From: JTS-AC122 sp050246015
Lineage (GTDB): Bacteria > Planctomycetota > Phycisphaerae > Phycisphaerales > UBA1924
Direction: 5' to 3'
Assembly: GCA_050246015.1 (NCBI GenBank)
Contig: JBFWWU010000007.1
Location: forward strand, 124,001 to 188,000
Length of the DNA stretch: 64,000 bases
In this document: positions 7,366 to 14,967 of the stretch, piece by piece
How positions within the stretch are numbered: the stretch's first letter is position 1
Layout: each line of letters starts with the position of its first letter
The notes under the pieces: model-generated
The model's input: the letters and a program-made list of their open reading frames with translations, nothing else
Told to the model about the DNA's origin: nothing
The model's database searches: none
Program-made: the position numbers and the translations under genes

Positions 7366-9264
7366 TTATGCCTCGCCCTTGCTTCGCACCGCCGCCCGCG
7401 GGTCGCAGAGGGCCGCGCCGAAGTCGAAGTAGACGCGCCACGACACCGCCAACTTGTTCACCGTCTGGTCGAGTCCGAAGAACTCGACCGTCGGCGTCTG
7501 CTGGCCGTTGAGGAATCCGACGATGATCGGGCTCGCCGCCGGAGATGCGAAGAGGTACCAGTGCTTCGTCGAGGCCTTGGTGCCGTACTTCTTCGTGTTG
7601 CTCAGACGCGGCTCGACCTCAAGGCCCACCGCGTTCCGCAGGCTGTTGCCGGTAGGCAGGTTCGTCTGCGCCGCGATGTACTCGCTCTCGAGCACGGCGC
7701 GGGCCACCGTCTGGAGTTCCGGCGGCACGACCAGTCGCGTCGGCCGCAGGTCCAGATCGTTGCCCTCGGCGTCCCGCTGCGTGAGCATGGCGGTGATCGC
7801 CTTGCTGAGACCGTCTGTGCTCAGGTTGGTGTCAGCCCCGGTGATGTAGTTGCCGTTGCCCGCCGCGAAGAATGCGCCGGAGTTCGTGAGCAGCGTGTCA
7901 TAGACGAGGTCGGACAGTTTCCGCATCGCCGCCTGGCCCATCGCGCGAGCAACGCTGTCGAACAGCGACAGGTCGTCGTTGATGAGGTCGCGGCGGTCGA
8001 TCGAGAAGATCTTGCCGAACGTGTCCACCTTGTACTGGGTCGTGGCCTCGTCGGCACCGCCGTGCTTGAACTCGCCGCCGGGCGGGATCTGCTGCAGCGA
8101 GCCGGTGAACGACGGCCGAATCGCCGTGGCCGTCTTGAAGTCCGGCACGCTCCGCACGCCCGCGAAGGACCGCCAGGTGGCCGGGCTCTCCTGATAGCCG
8201 TCGAGCAGGACCTTGTTGACCGCGGCCCCCAGCGCCTCGGTGAGCGTGTGCGTCGTCAGCGACGCGCGCACCATCCCCTCGCGGTCGGTGGGGGCGTCAA
8301 TCCCCTCGTGCTGCAACGCTGCGCGGCACAGGTCCAGCGTGTGGGCCACTCGCAGGCCGTCGGCGGCTTCCATGCACGCCGGGCCGAGGGCCTTCTCCGC
8401 GAGCGCGGCGAAGCCCGCCCGCTTGAGGATCGCCGCCTCGATCACCCGGGCATGCGGGATGTTTCCCGAGCCGCCGCCGGTGATGACGCCGGAGAACACG
8501 GGGCGCGAGGCCCTGAGCACCGCGAGCACGCCCGCGCGGAGCTCGCTGACGGTCATGTCGCCCGCGACGGCCTTGGCCTTCATGTCGTCCACCCGCTTCT
8601 GGTGCACGCCCCAATCCCGCTCGCTCCCACCCGTGAAGACGGGGCGGCAGGTCAGTTCGATCTCCTTCAGCCGGTCGCGCTCGTCGGCGCGGATCTGATC
8701 CTCGTGTGCGATGTCTGCCATGTTCGTCCGTCCTTGGCGTGAGGCCGCGATGGCCACCGACGTTTCGGCGTCGGCCCCCAGCGGCGTGATGCTGACTTCC
8801 CGCAGCCGCCCTTTGCGCACGAGCGTGAATCCGCTCGGCGACGACAGCGACCGCCCGTTGATCTCGACTGACTGATTGGGCTTCACCCGCTCGTGCTCGA
8901 TCGGCGCGACGCCGACCGACGCCTGGAACTGGAAGCCGCCCCGGGCCATCTCCACGACGTGCCGCGCGGGCTCGCCAGCGCCGCTGACGACGCCCGCGAC
9001 CATGAGCCGCCCGTTGGCGACGGCGGGTTCACCGTGGCCGACGACGCTGCCGACCGTGGCGTTGTGGTCGGCCAGCAGGGGCACCTGGCCCCCAGCCTCG
9101 AGGCCCGCCAGGTCGATCGCGATGTCGCCCCAGCCGGGCACGCGCATGATGCGGCCCGTGTACGCGACGACGCTGATCTTGGGGCGGGCATCCTTGCCCG
9201 AGGCCTCGACCTCGACCCCTGCGGCCGTGAGCAGCAGGTCATCCTTGACCGTGTTTCCGTTCAT
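7366..9264 (-). CDS. Fused prohead protease and Mu gpT-like major capsid protein
   Basis: A 632-residue protein combines two phage morphogenesis functions. Residues about 30-150 resemble HK97-type prohead protease (S78): His67 in LLADHNATVGSVVG and Ser116 in FQFQASVGV are the expected catalytic pair. Residues about 200-632 resemble the Mu gpT-type major head subunit (YKVDTFGKIFSIDRRDLIND; LVVPPELQTVARAVL; the SWRVYFDFG end). Similar protease-capsid fusions occur in phages where the protease maturates the shell and removes itself. Here there is no portal, terminase, scaffold or tail gene nearby. The start has AGAAGGAGAG upstream and overlaps the sigma-like gene by 26 bases. A terminator follows. 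Confidence 0.88.
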   Translation of the reverse strand: MNGNTVKDDLLLTAAGVEVEASGKDARPKISVVAYTGRIMRVPGWGDIAIDLAGLEAGGQVPLLADHNATVGSVVGHGEPAVANGRLMVAGVVSGAGEPARHVVEMARGGFQFQASVGVAPIEHERVKPNQSVEINGRSLSSPSGFTLVRKGRLREVSITPLGADAETSVAIAASRQGRTNMADIAHEDQIRADERDRLKEIELTCRPVFTGGSERDWGVHQKRVDDMKAKAVAGDMTVSELRAGVLAVLRASRPVFSGVITGGGSGNIPHARVIEAAILKRAGFAALAEKALGPACMEAADGLRVAHTLDLCRAALQHEGIDAPTDREGMVRASLTTHTLTEALGAAVNKVLLDGYQESPATWRSFAGVRSVPDFKTATAIRPSFTGSLQQIPPGGEFKHGGADEATTQYKVDTFGKIFSIDRRDLINDDLSLFDSVARAMGQAAMRKLSDLVYDTLLTNSGAFFAAGNGNYITGADTNLSTDGLSKAITAMLTQRDAEGNDLDLRPTRLVVPPELQTVARAVLESEYIAAQTNLPTGNSLRNAVGLEVEPRLSNTKKYGTKASTKHWYLFASPAASPIIVGFLNGQQTPTVEFFGLDQTVNKLAVSWRVYFDFGAALCDPRAAVRSKGEA

Positions 9265-9847
9265 GGAACTCTCCTTCTGCGACCACCTTGAAGCCCTTGG
9301 CCAGCAGCTTCGGGATCAACAACTTCAACCGGTACCGGATCGTGCTCTTCTTCATGCCGAGCCGTCTCGCGGCCTCGCTCACGTTCCCGTCGCACTCCAT
9401 GATCGTGCGGCACAGCGCACGGCTGTCTTCGTTGTCGATGTACTCGAGCACATCATCCGTCGCCCAGGACGACTGCGACAGGCCGACCGTCCGGCTGCTG
9501 GCGATCTCCGTTCCAACAGGATCCGGATGGACTCCCTCTGCCGCCGCTGGCGAGGATTCCGCAGGCTCGTTTAGCGTCCGGAACTCTCGAACATCGCGTG
9601 CCTCACGCTCGACGAACTTGATGACGGCCCGCCGCACGATCGTCTGGATCAAAGTCGTCGGGCTCGCGCCCCGGGCCGGGTCCCACCTGGGAGGCTTGGC
9701 GATCAGGTGCAGCAGAGCGTGCTGTGCCGCGTCCTCGGGATCGACCCGCGGATTCCGAAAGCCCTTGGCAATCTCGATCCCCTTCTGCCGGGCGAAATCG
9801 AGCAGGTCGGGCGTGAGTTCGAGTTCGGGGGGTGAGGGGTCGGGCAT
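9239..9847 (-). CDS. Sigma-70-like factor with Fis-type HTH C-terminus
   Basis: In this 202-residue protein, residues about 36-85 (DPEDAAQHALLHLIAK, then PTTLIQTIVRRAVIKFVERE) resemble sigma-70 region 2. The C-terminal part (NVSEAARRLGMKKSTIRYRL, about 154-173) is a Fis/NtrC-like helix-turn-helix rather than a normal region 4. It sits directly upstream of, and overlapping, the capsid gene, so it may be the late-gene activator of the element. Its start codon overlaps the stop of the preceding gene (TAATG). The role is inferred from position. Confidence 0.75.
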   Translation of the reverse strand: MPDPSPPELELTPDLLDFARQKGIEIAKGFRNPRVDPEDAAQHALLHLIAKPPRWDPARGASPTTLIQTIVRRAVIKFVEREARDVREFRTLNEPAESSPAAAEGVHPDPVGTEIASSRTVGLSQSSWATDDVLEYIDNEDSRALCRTIMECDGNVSEAARRLGMKKSTIRYRLKLLIPKLLAKGFKVVAEGEFHERKHGQG

Positions 9848-10365
9848 TAGACATCCTCGCCACGCTCGAGCCTCTCGCGGATGTCGTCACACAGCGTGAA
9901 GGAGATCACCGCCGGGGTGTTCTCGCGGGGCGGCACGCGGTGCATGACGAACAACTGGTCGTCAGGCCGCACGGGTCGTCCGTACTTGGCCGACTCACGC
10001 TCCGCGGCCTCGCGGAGGGGGCGCAGGAAGTCGGCGTACCGGCAACCAAGCGCCATGCACATCGCCGCGTAGGGCGTGAAGATGCCCGCCTCTTCGAGGT
10101 GATCAGCAGCGGCGTCCACGTCGGCCTGTGTCCATGCGTCGGGCTGCGAAGGCGTGACCACCCCCTGCCGGATCAGCGCGTCGAGGATCGCGGGGCGGCA
10201 GTCGTAGCCGCGGGACCGCAGGTGGTGCGATGCCGCGGCAGGCGCCATCGGGAACATCCGGTCCCGTTCATCCTGGGCCGCCTCATGGAACGCGGGGTCC
10301 GCGCCCGCCCGGGGCTTCACGCGGAGGTCGAAGTGCTCGTCGAGGGTCAGTCCGATTCGGGTCAC
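9847..10365 (-). CDS. Unknown protein, first gene of the capsid operon
   Basis: 172 residues, with a GTG start preceded by AAGGAGACCACC. I do not recognise a family. The sequence is acidic and largely helical, with no signal peptide or membrane segment; residues 55-110 could contain a helix-turn-helix-like unit. It overlaps the sigma-like gene (TAATG) and belongs to the same transcript as the capsid fusion. Candidate roles are regulator, scaffold or packaging-specificity factor, none supported directly. Confidence 0.75.
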   Translation of the reverse strand: MTRIGLTLDEHFDLRVKPRAGADPAFHEAAQDERDRMFPMAPAAASHHLRSRGYDCRPAILDALIRQGVVTPSQPDAWTQADVDAAADHLEEAGIFTPYAAMCMALGCRYADFLRPLREAAERESAKYGRPVRPDDQLFVMHRVPPRENTPAVISFTLCDDIRERLERGEDV

Positions 10366-10521
10366 GGTGGTCTCCTTGCCGGAGGGCGTCGGGCGACATG
10401 CCCACCCCCCAATCCCTTATTTCCGACGCGGAGGGCATTTCGCAGCGCCGACGGTAGGTTTTTTGCGATTGGTTCGGCCTGTTCGCCCCCCGCCCGCCCG
10501 GTCAGGGCTGGCTCGGGGGGC

Positions 10522-10529
10522 TATAGAAT
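10522..10529 (+). promoter_or_regulatory. -10-like TATAGAAT upstream of the OLD-family gene
   Basis: TAGAAT ends 7 nt before the ATG at 10537, with no ribosome-binding site. This suggests a leaderless transcript diverging from the leftward capsid operon. Confidence 0.45.
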
Positions 10530-10536
10530 CTGCACC

Positions 10537-12585
10537 ATGATCCTCAAGTCCGCCCACGTCACGAACTTCAAGTGCATCAAGGACTCCACGCCGTTCTCTC
10601 TCGACAAGGATGTCACCTGCCTCGTCGGCAAGAACGAGGCGGGCAAAACGGCCATCCTTGAGGCTCTCCATAAGCTCCGGCCGGTGCGAGACGAGGACGG
10701 CAAATTCGACGTCACCAAGGAGTATTTCCGCCCGTCAGTGCTGGACTACCAGCCTGTGCATGGGACCAAACCGGACACGGCGGTTCGAACGACCTGGGAA
10801 CTTGAGGACGAGGACCGCAAGGCGCTGGAGCCGATCATCGGTCCGGCCGCCCAAAAGGTCGGCCCCGTCACCATTTCAAAGCGGTTTGACGACAAGGTGC
10901 TCGTGGAGCTCGATCTGGACGAGGCGGACGTGGTTCAGGGGCTCCTGAAGGCGAGCGATCTCGAGTCGAAGGAAAAGGGGAAGTTCAAGGCGGCGCCCAC
11001 CGTGAAGGACCTGGCCGCTCAGCTGTCCGGGGCACCGGAAGAGCAGCAGCAGCGCAACGCCCTCCTCCAGGAAATCAAGAAGCGGTTCGGAGACAAGACG
11101 GCTCGGGATGCCGTCGCGGATCTGATCCTAAAGCGCATCCCACGCTTTGCGTTCTTCAGCCAGTACCTGCGTATGCCCGGACAGCTCGCAGTGAACCAGT
11201 TCAAAGAGCGTGCCGCCGCCAAGACGCTGACGGACGAAGACCGAGTGTTCACTTCGCTCCTCGAGATGATCGGCATGTCCGTGGATGCGTTCTCCACGGT
11301 GACCACCTACGAGGACCTGATTGCACGCTTGGAGGCGGCGTCGGGGCGGCTCACTCGCGAACTGCGGAACTTCTGGCCCGACGGCAAGCACTTGAGCATG
11401 GAGTTCAAGTTCGACGATGCGCTGCCCGCGGACCCCGCCCCCTTCAACGCCGGGAAGATCTTCCGGGCGCGCATCAAGAACGAGCGGTACGACGTCACCA
11501 CCGCCTTCGACCAGCGGAGCAGCGGGTTCATCTGGTTCTTCTCCTTCCTCGTGTGGTTCACGCAGTTGGAGCGGAACTACAAGAGCGACTTGATCGTGCT
11601 GCTGGACGAGCCCGGCATGGCGTTGCACGGCACCGCCCAGAAGGAGCTGCTGCGGTTCATCGAGCAGCGGCTGGCACCAAAGTTCCAGGTCGTTTACACG
11701 ACGCACTCGCCCTTCATGCTGGACCCATCGAACCTCCACCGAGCGCGCCCGGTCGAGGACGTGTATCGGGAGCCCGGACCGGAGGAGGACATCACCCTTG
11801 ACCCCGGCCGCGGCACGAAGGTGTTTGAGGACTGGTGGACGGCCGACAAGCTGACTTTGTTCCCGCTCCGCGGGTGTCTGGCCTACGACCTGACCCAGAC
11901 CCTCTTCGTCGGGCCACACAATCTGCTCGTCGAGGGGCCCGCCGACCTGATGTTCATCGACTGGTTCCGGCGCAAACTGGCATCGCTGAAGCGCCCCACG
12001 CTGGACCGACGGTGGGTCGTGACGCCTTGCGGCTCGATCTCGAAGATCGGCGCGTTCCTGAACCTCTTCGGTGGCAACCACCTTCACTGCGCCGTGCTGT
12101 GCGACTACGCCGAAGGTGGAAAACGGGAGGTCCGGAGTCTGGGCGAGACAGCCATCCTGGCATCGGCCGAAGTCCTGACGGCTGACCAGTTCGCCGGGAA
12201 GCCTCAGGCCGATGTCGAGGACCTCCTCGGCGATGATTTCTACGCGGCGCTCGTGAATGCGTGTTACGGGCTCGGTCCTGCTCAGGGATTCGCGCCACCA
12301 AAGACGGCGGACGGCCAGGGAGGACGGATCGTCAAGGCGGCGGAGGACCACATGCGCACTCTGCCGCCGCTTGTTCCCGAGTTCACGCATCCTGGTCCTG
12401 CGGACTTCCTCTTGCGCCAGGGCATCGACGCCACATTTCCGGGCATGGATGCGGCCCTCGACAGGTTCCAGCGACTCTTCGAAAAGCTCAACGACCTCCT
12501 TGCAAAGCACCTGAACGAGCACGACGAACGGACGCCCGAGATCGTTGTCCCGCGGCGTTCCGGTGCCGCCGTCCAACCGGGCTGA
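10537..12585 (+). CDS. OLD-family ATPase/TOPRIM nuclease
   Basis: This 682-residue protein begins MILKSAHVTNFKCIKD, the usual RecF/OLD-type N-terminus. Walker A is GKNEAGKT (31-38). The ABC signature-like QRSSGF is near 325, Walker B LIVLLDEPG near 351-356, and the H-loop THSPFMLD near 388. A C-terminal TOPRIM domain has the conserved Glu (NLLVEGPADLMFID, about 463) and LCDYAEGG near 520 in place of a clear DxD. OLD-family nucleases act in anti-phage defence; GajA of Gabija is a relative, but no UvrD-like GajB partner is present here. The gene is on the opposite strand from the rest of the element and converges on the restriction gene. A longer upstream frame from 9832 is not coding. Confidence 0.88.
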   Translation: MILKSAHVTNFKCIKDSTPFSLDKDVTCLVGKNEAGKTAILEALHKLRPVRDEDGKFDVTKEYFRPSVLDYQPVHGTKPDTAVRTTWELEDEDRKALEPIIGPAAQKVGPVTISKRFDDKVLVELDLDEADVVQGLLKASDLESKEKGKFKAAPTVKDLAAQLSGAPEEQQQRNALLQEIKKRFGDKTARDAVADLILKRIPRFAFFSQYLRMPGQLAVNQFKERAAAKTLTDEDRVFTSLLEMIGMSVDAFSTVTTYEDLIARLEAASGRLTRELRNFWPDGKHLSMEFKFDDALPADPAPFNAGKIFRARIKNERYDVTTAFDQRSSGFIWFFSFLVWFTQLERNYKSDLIVLLDEPGMALHGTAQKELLRFIEQRLAPKFQVVYTTHSPFMLDPSNLHRARPVEDVYREPGPEEDITLDPGRGTKVFEDWWTADKLTLFPLRGCLAYDLTQTLFVGPHNLLVEGPADLMFIDWFRRKLASLKRPTLDRRWVVTPCGSISKIGAFLNLFGGNHLHCAVLCDYAEGGKREVRSLGETAILASAEVLTADQFAGKPQADVEDLLGDDFYAALVNACYGLGPAQGFAPPKTADGQGGRIVKAAEDHMRTLPPLVPEFTHPGPADFLLRQGIDATFPGMDAALDRFQRLFEKLNDLLAKHLNEHDERTPEIVVPRRSGAAVQPG

Positions 12586-12617
12586 CGACACGTGGTGATG
12601 ATCGCGCCGCGTGCCGG

Positions 12618-13439
12618 CTAGAAATACGACAGCACTTTGGCACGGAGCAGGTCGCTGCTGCCACAGGAGTAGTCCTTGAGCAGAGCCCGCGCCCGGGCAT
12701 CGGCGCGGAACCAACCTTCATCCGTGAAGCCATGCTCCTCGTTCCAGATCGGCCGCCGCTTTCCGTGATGCCGTGTGATTACCACGTTGTTCTGTTGGAC
12801 GGCTCCGGTCTCAGCGAACTTGTCCAGATCCTCAGCCGGGATTGCCCACCATTCCAGCGATCCCGCGCTCACGCCCAGGCAAAGCAGCAGGTCATAGTCC
12901 CCGTCCCCGGTGCCGCTGAGTTTGGGATGCCGAATCTGCTGGAACAGGTACGCGGGATGCTCCGACGACGCCTTCAACTCAATCCGAATCTCCTTGCCCT
13001 TGCGTTCGTGGGGCGTCCAGCCCACGTCGTAAAGGCCCTTGGAGGACTGCTTCTCCCACGCATCGCCTTTGTCCATGAGCCAGAACTTTGCGAAGAGCGG
13101 TGCGAACTTCTCCCCGAACGTCTTTCCGCTGTGCTGCGCAAGGAAGTAGAGCGGGTCCGCCCGCGTGTCGTCCCGCAGGACCGTTTGCAGCGCATTCGGA
13201 TCGCTGATGAGTCCTTTGCCGACGCCGTACGCGACGAGCGCCTTCAAATCGTTGTGCTCGGGGTCGAGTTGGTCATACGGCTTGCCGAGCAGTGCCACAA
13301 TGTCCTTCGGCGGTACTTTCTTGGAAACCTGCTCGGCGAGCGCGCGGAGTGTCGCCCACCGCCGACGGAGCGCCTTCCGGCCGCCCGCTTCGGCGGCCTG
13401 CTCGATTGCCCATTCCACGAAGTCGTCCCAAGTAGGCAT
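12618..13439 (-). CDS. Probable type II restriction endonuclease (PD-(D/E)xK-like)
   Basis: A 273-residue protein directly downstream of a DNA methyltransferase on the same strand (18-bp gap). GLYDVGWTPHERKG and then IRIELKASSE give the Asp...Glu-x-Lys pattern of PD-(D/E)xK nucleases (Asp and ELK about 13-15 residues apart). AYLFQQIRHPKLSG and DYDLLLCLGV fit the beta strands after the active site. The start ATG has GAGGATC upstream. It would cut unmethylated invading DNA; specificity cannot be read from the sequence. Assignment depends partly on the methyltransferase neighbour. Confidence 0.72.
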   Translation of the reverse strand: MPTWDDFVEWAIEQAAEAGGRKALRRRWATLRALAEQVSKKVPPKDIVALLGKPYDQLDPEHNDLKALVAYGVGKGLISDPNALQTVLRDDTRADPLYFLAQHSGKTFGEKFAPLFAKFWLMDKGDAWEKQSSKGLYDVGWTPHERKGKEIRIELKASSEHPAYLFQQIRHPKLSGTGDGDYDLLLCLGVSAGSLEWWAIPAEDLDKFAETGAVQQNNVVITRHHGKRRPIWNEEHGFTDEGWFRADARARALLKDYSCGSSDLLRAKVLSYF

Positions 13440-13457
13440 GCGCGATCCTCGAAGTGC

Positions 13458-14354
13458 TCAGAAGAGACTCGGTCCCGCCTCCACCGGCTCCAGTGCAGGA
13501 ACAGCGGCCACGGCGATGTCCTGACAGCCGTGGTAGTTCACTTCGGGGAATCGCGCGAATCGGCGCTTCATCACGGCGATGGCCTCGGCGTTGTGATCGA
13601 CCAGGACGGCGTTCCGCCTGAGAGTTGCCGCTGACTCACCGATGGTCCCGCTCCCCGCGAAGAAATCGAGCAGCCGGTCGCCTGGATTGGAGTGAACCCT
13701 GACAATTCGGTTGATGATCGCCAACGGTTTCTGCGTCGGGTATCCGGTCTTCTCCTTGCCGTTGGGGCTGACGATGGTGTTCCACCAAGTATCGGTGGGG
13801 GTCTTGCCCCGCTCGGCCTTCTCGGGGCCAACCAGTCCCGGGGCCATGTAGGGGATGCGGTCGATGTCGTCGTACCGATACGTGTAGTTCTCGGGATCCC
13901 TGGCGTACCAGAGGATGTTGTCGTGCTTGGGCGACCATCGCCGCGTCGCCCTCGCCCCGTAGTCGTAGGCCCAGATGATCTCATTTACGAACGATTCGCG
14001 CCCGAAGATCGAATCCAGAAACACCTTGCAGTAGTGAACCTCGCGGTAGTCGATGTGGAAGAAGAACGAGCCGTTCGGCTTTAGCAGCCGTCGGGCCTCC
14101 TCCAGACGCGGTTCGAGGAATGCGAGGTAATCGGAGAAGGTGTCCGCGTAGCCCTTCGTGCCGAGTTTGACCGTGCGGTAGCGCTGCCCCTTGAACCCTG
14201 TCCTATCGCCGTTGTCGTCCCTCACCGTTTGAATCTGGGTGCGAGCCTGGACCTTGCCGGTGTTGAAGGGCGGGTCGATGTAGATGAGGTCGAAAGAGGC
14301 ATCAGGGAACGCCCGGATGACTTCGAGATTATCGCCAAGGTGGATATCCAGCAT
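13458..14354 (-). CDS. Type II DNA methyltransferase, beta class (N6-adenine or N4-cytosine)
   Basis: This 298-residue enzyme methylates DNA using S-adenosylmethionine. The catalytic motif DPPFNTG (near residue 28) comes first, a target-recognition region follows, and the SAM-binding FAGSGT motif (LLDFFAGSGTIGESA) is near the end. This order defines the beta class. It pairs with the endonuclease downstream as a restriction-modification system. The ATG at 14354 is chosen because GGAG lies 9 nt upstream; an in-frame ATG at 14369 is possible. A TATACT -10 element lies at 14391-14396. Confidence 0.93.
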   Translation of the reverse strand: MLDIHLGDNLEVIRAFPDASFDLIYIDPPFNTGKVQARTQIQTVRDDNGDRTGFKGQRYRTVKLGTKGYADTFSDYLAFLEPRLEEARRLLKPNGSFFFHIDYREVHYCKVFLDSIFGRESFVNEIIWAYDYGARATRRWSPKHDNILWYARDPENYTYRYDDIDRIPYMAPGLVGPEKAERGKTPTDTWWNTIVSPNGKEKTGYPTQKPLAIINRIVRVHSNPGDRLLDFFAGSGTIGESAATLRRNAVLVDHNAEAIAVMKRRFARFPEVNYHGCQDIAVAAVPALEPVEAGPSLF

Positions 14355-14390
14355 CGCGGGGCACTCCATCGCCCATGCTCGGGCGAGCGG

Positions 14391-14396
14391 AGTATA
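14391..14396 (-). promoter_or_regulatory. -10 element of the restriction-modification operon
   Basis: TATACT on the minus strand, 37 bases before the chosen methyltransferase start. The -35 region (about 14414-14419, GACTGC) is poor. Confidence 0.5.
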
Positions 14397-14605
14397 CGAG
14401 TTGAGATCCCGCCGCAGTCGTCCCGGGCAGTTCTGCTCCCGGACATCCGAAACAAAGTCAGTCGATACCCGCGGCTGCGGGCGTCACGTCGGCGAGCCCG
14501 GCGGGAAGGAACCATGCCGCCGATGCCACCGACGGAACGGGCGGCGATGGCCCGCCACGTCGCGGCATCGCGGGTTTCGTCGGTTCTGTCGGGTGTCGGG
14601 CGGGG

Positions 14606-14885
14606 TCAGCGGGCGGGTGTGGCCGTGCCGAGCGCCGCGACGATTCCGGCACGCACGTCGGGCGGCAGGTTGGCCCACGACGCCACGAGGCGGGCCAGGT
14701 CGGCGTCGGGCGGGGCGTGGCCGACCCGGGCGTCCGCCCGCGACGTGGGCGGGACTGGCCCGCGTGCCGGGCCGCCCGTTGGCCCCCGTCCTGCGCCCCG
14801 CTTTGGCCCCGGTGCGGCCCGCGCTGCGCCTGGCGCTGCGCGTTCGTCGGACTCGGCGTATTCTCCCGGAGATTCCGCGAGTGCT
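14606..14885 (-). other. Detached C-terminal tail of the integrase, joined only in the excised circle
   Basis: Immediately inside the right att core, the minus strand is open for 92 codons in the same frame in which the integrase reads the left core. It ends with a stop at 14606. The peptide is a Pro/Gly/Ala/Arg-rich linker followed by DADLARLVASWANLPPDVRA, a helical ending that I recall from C-termini of planctomycete integrases. Core spacing is 11,698 bp (1 mod 3) and the two frames shift by the same amount, so excision fuses them without a frameshift. In the integrated state this segment has no start codon of its own. Confidence 0.7.
14822..14842 (+). repeat. 21-bp direct repeat, right copy (possible arm-type site)
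   Basis: Identical to 3341-3361 and lies 44 bp inside the right att core, within the integrase tail frame. See the left copy for interpretation. Confidence 0.4.
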
Positions 14886-14913
14886 CGGGGGTTCGATTCC
14901 CCCCGGCTCCATT
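14886..14913 (+). repeat. attR core (remnant of ssrA 3' end)
   Basis: The second copy of the 28-bp core, without the rest of ssrA. Bases beyond 14913 should be the original sequence downstream of ssrA in an uninfected genome. Confidence 0.95.
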
Positions 14914-14967
14914 TTCTGTTCCCGACTCGCCGCAGGTCCCACGATTCTGGTCCAGCGAGCCGGCGAG

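Larger units (their letters stand above)
3188..14913. mobile_element. Integrative element in ssrA with capsid, primase, OLD nuclease and restriction-modification genes
   Basis: The element is bounded by identical 28-bp direct repeats, 3188-3215 (inside the functional ssrA 3' end) and 14886-14913 (a remnant of that end), giving a unit of 11,698 bp. A tyrosine recombinase lies next to the left end and points at it, as is typical. Leftward genes are an unknown protein, a sigma-like factor, a prohead protease-capsid fusion, an AlpA-like HTH protein, a CHC2/TOPRIM/DUF3987 primase and the integrase. Cargo is an OLD-family nuclease (rightward) and a restriction-modification pair (leftward). No portal, terminase, tail or lysis gene is present. 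The gene set resembles phage satellites (P4 or PICI type) rather than a full prophage. GC content looks like the host's. Confidence 0.92.

Noticed and set aside
9832..10536. N-terminal extension of the OLD-family protein
   Set aside because: The 235 extra codons are antisense to the 172-residue gene, and the family start MILKSAHVTNF lies at 10537.
11128..12714. 528-residue leftward open frame inside the OLD-family gene
   Set aside because: Shadow of the coding strand; no motif and low-complexity composition.
10537..13439. A Gabija (GajA-GajB) system
   Set aside because: The neighbour of the OLD-family gene has a PD-(D/E)xK-like pattern and pairs with a methyltransferase; it has no UvrD helicase motifs.
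3188..14913. A complete prophage
   Set aside because: No terminase, portal, tail, holin or lysin gene is visible; only a capsid-protease fusion represents virion structure.
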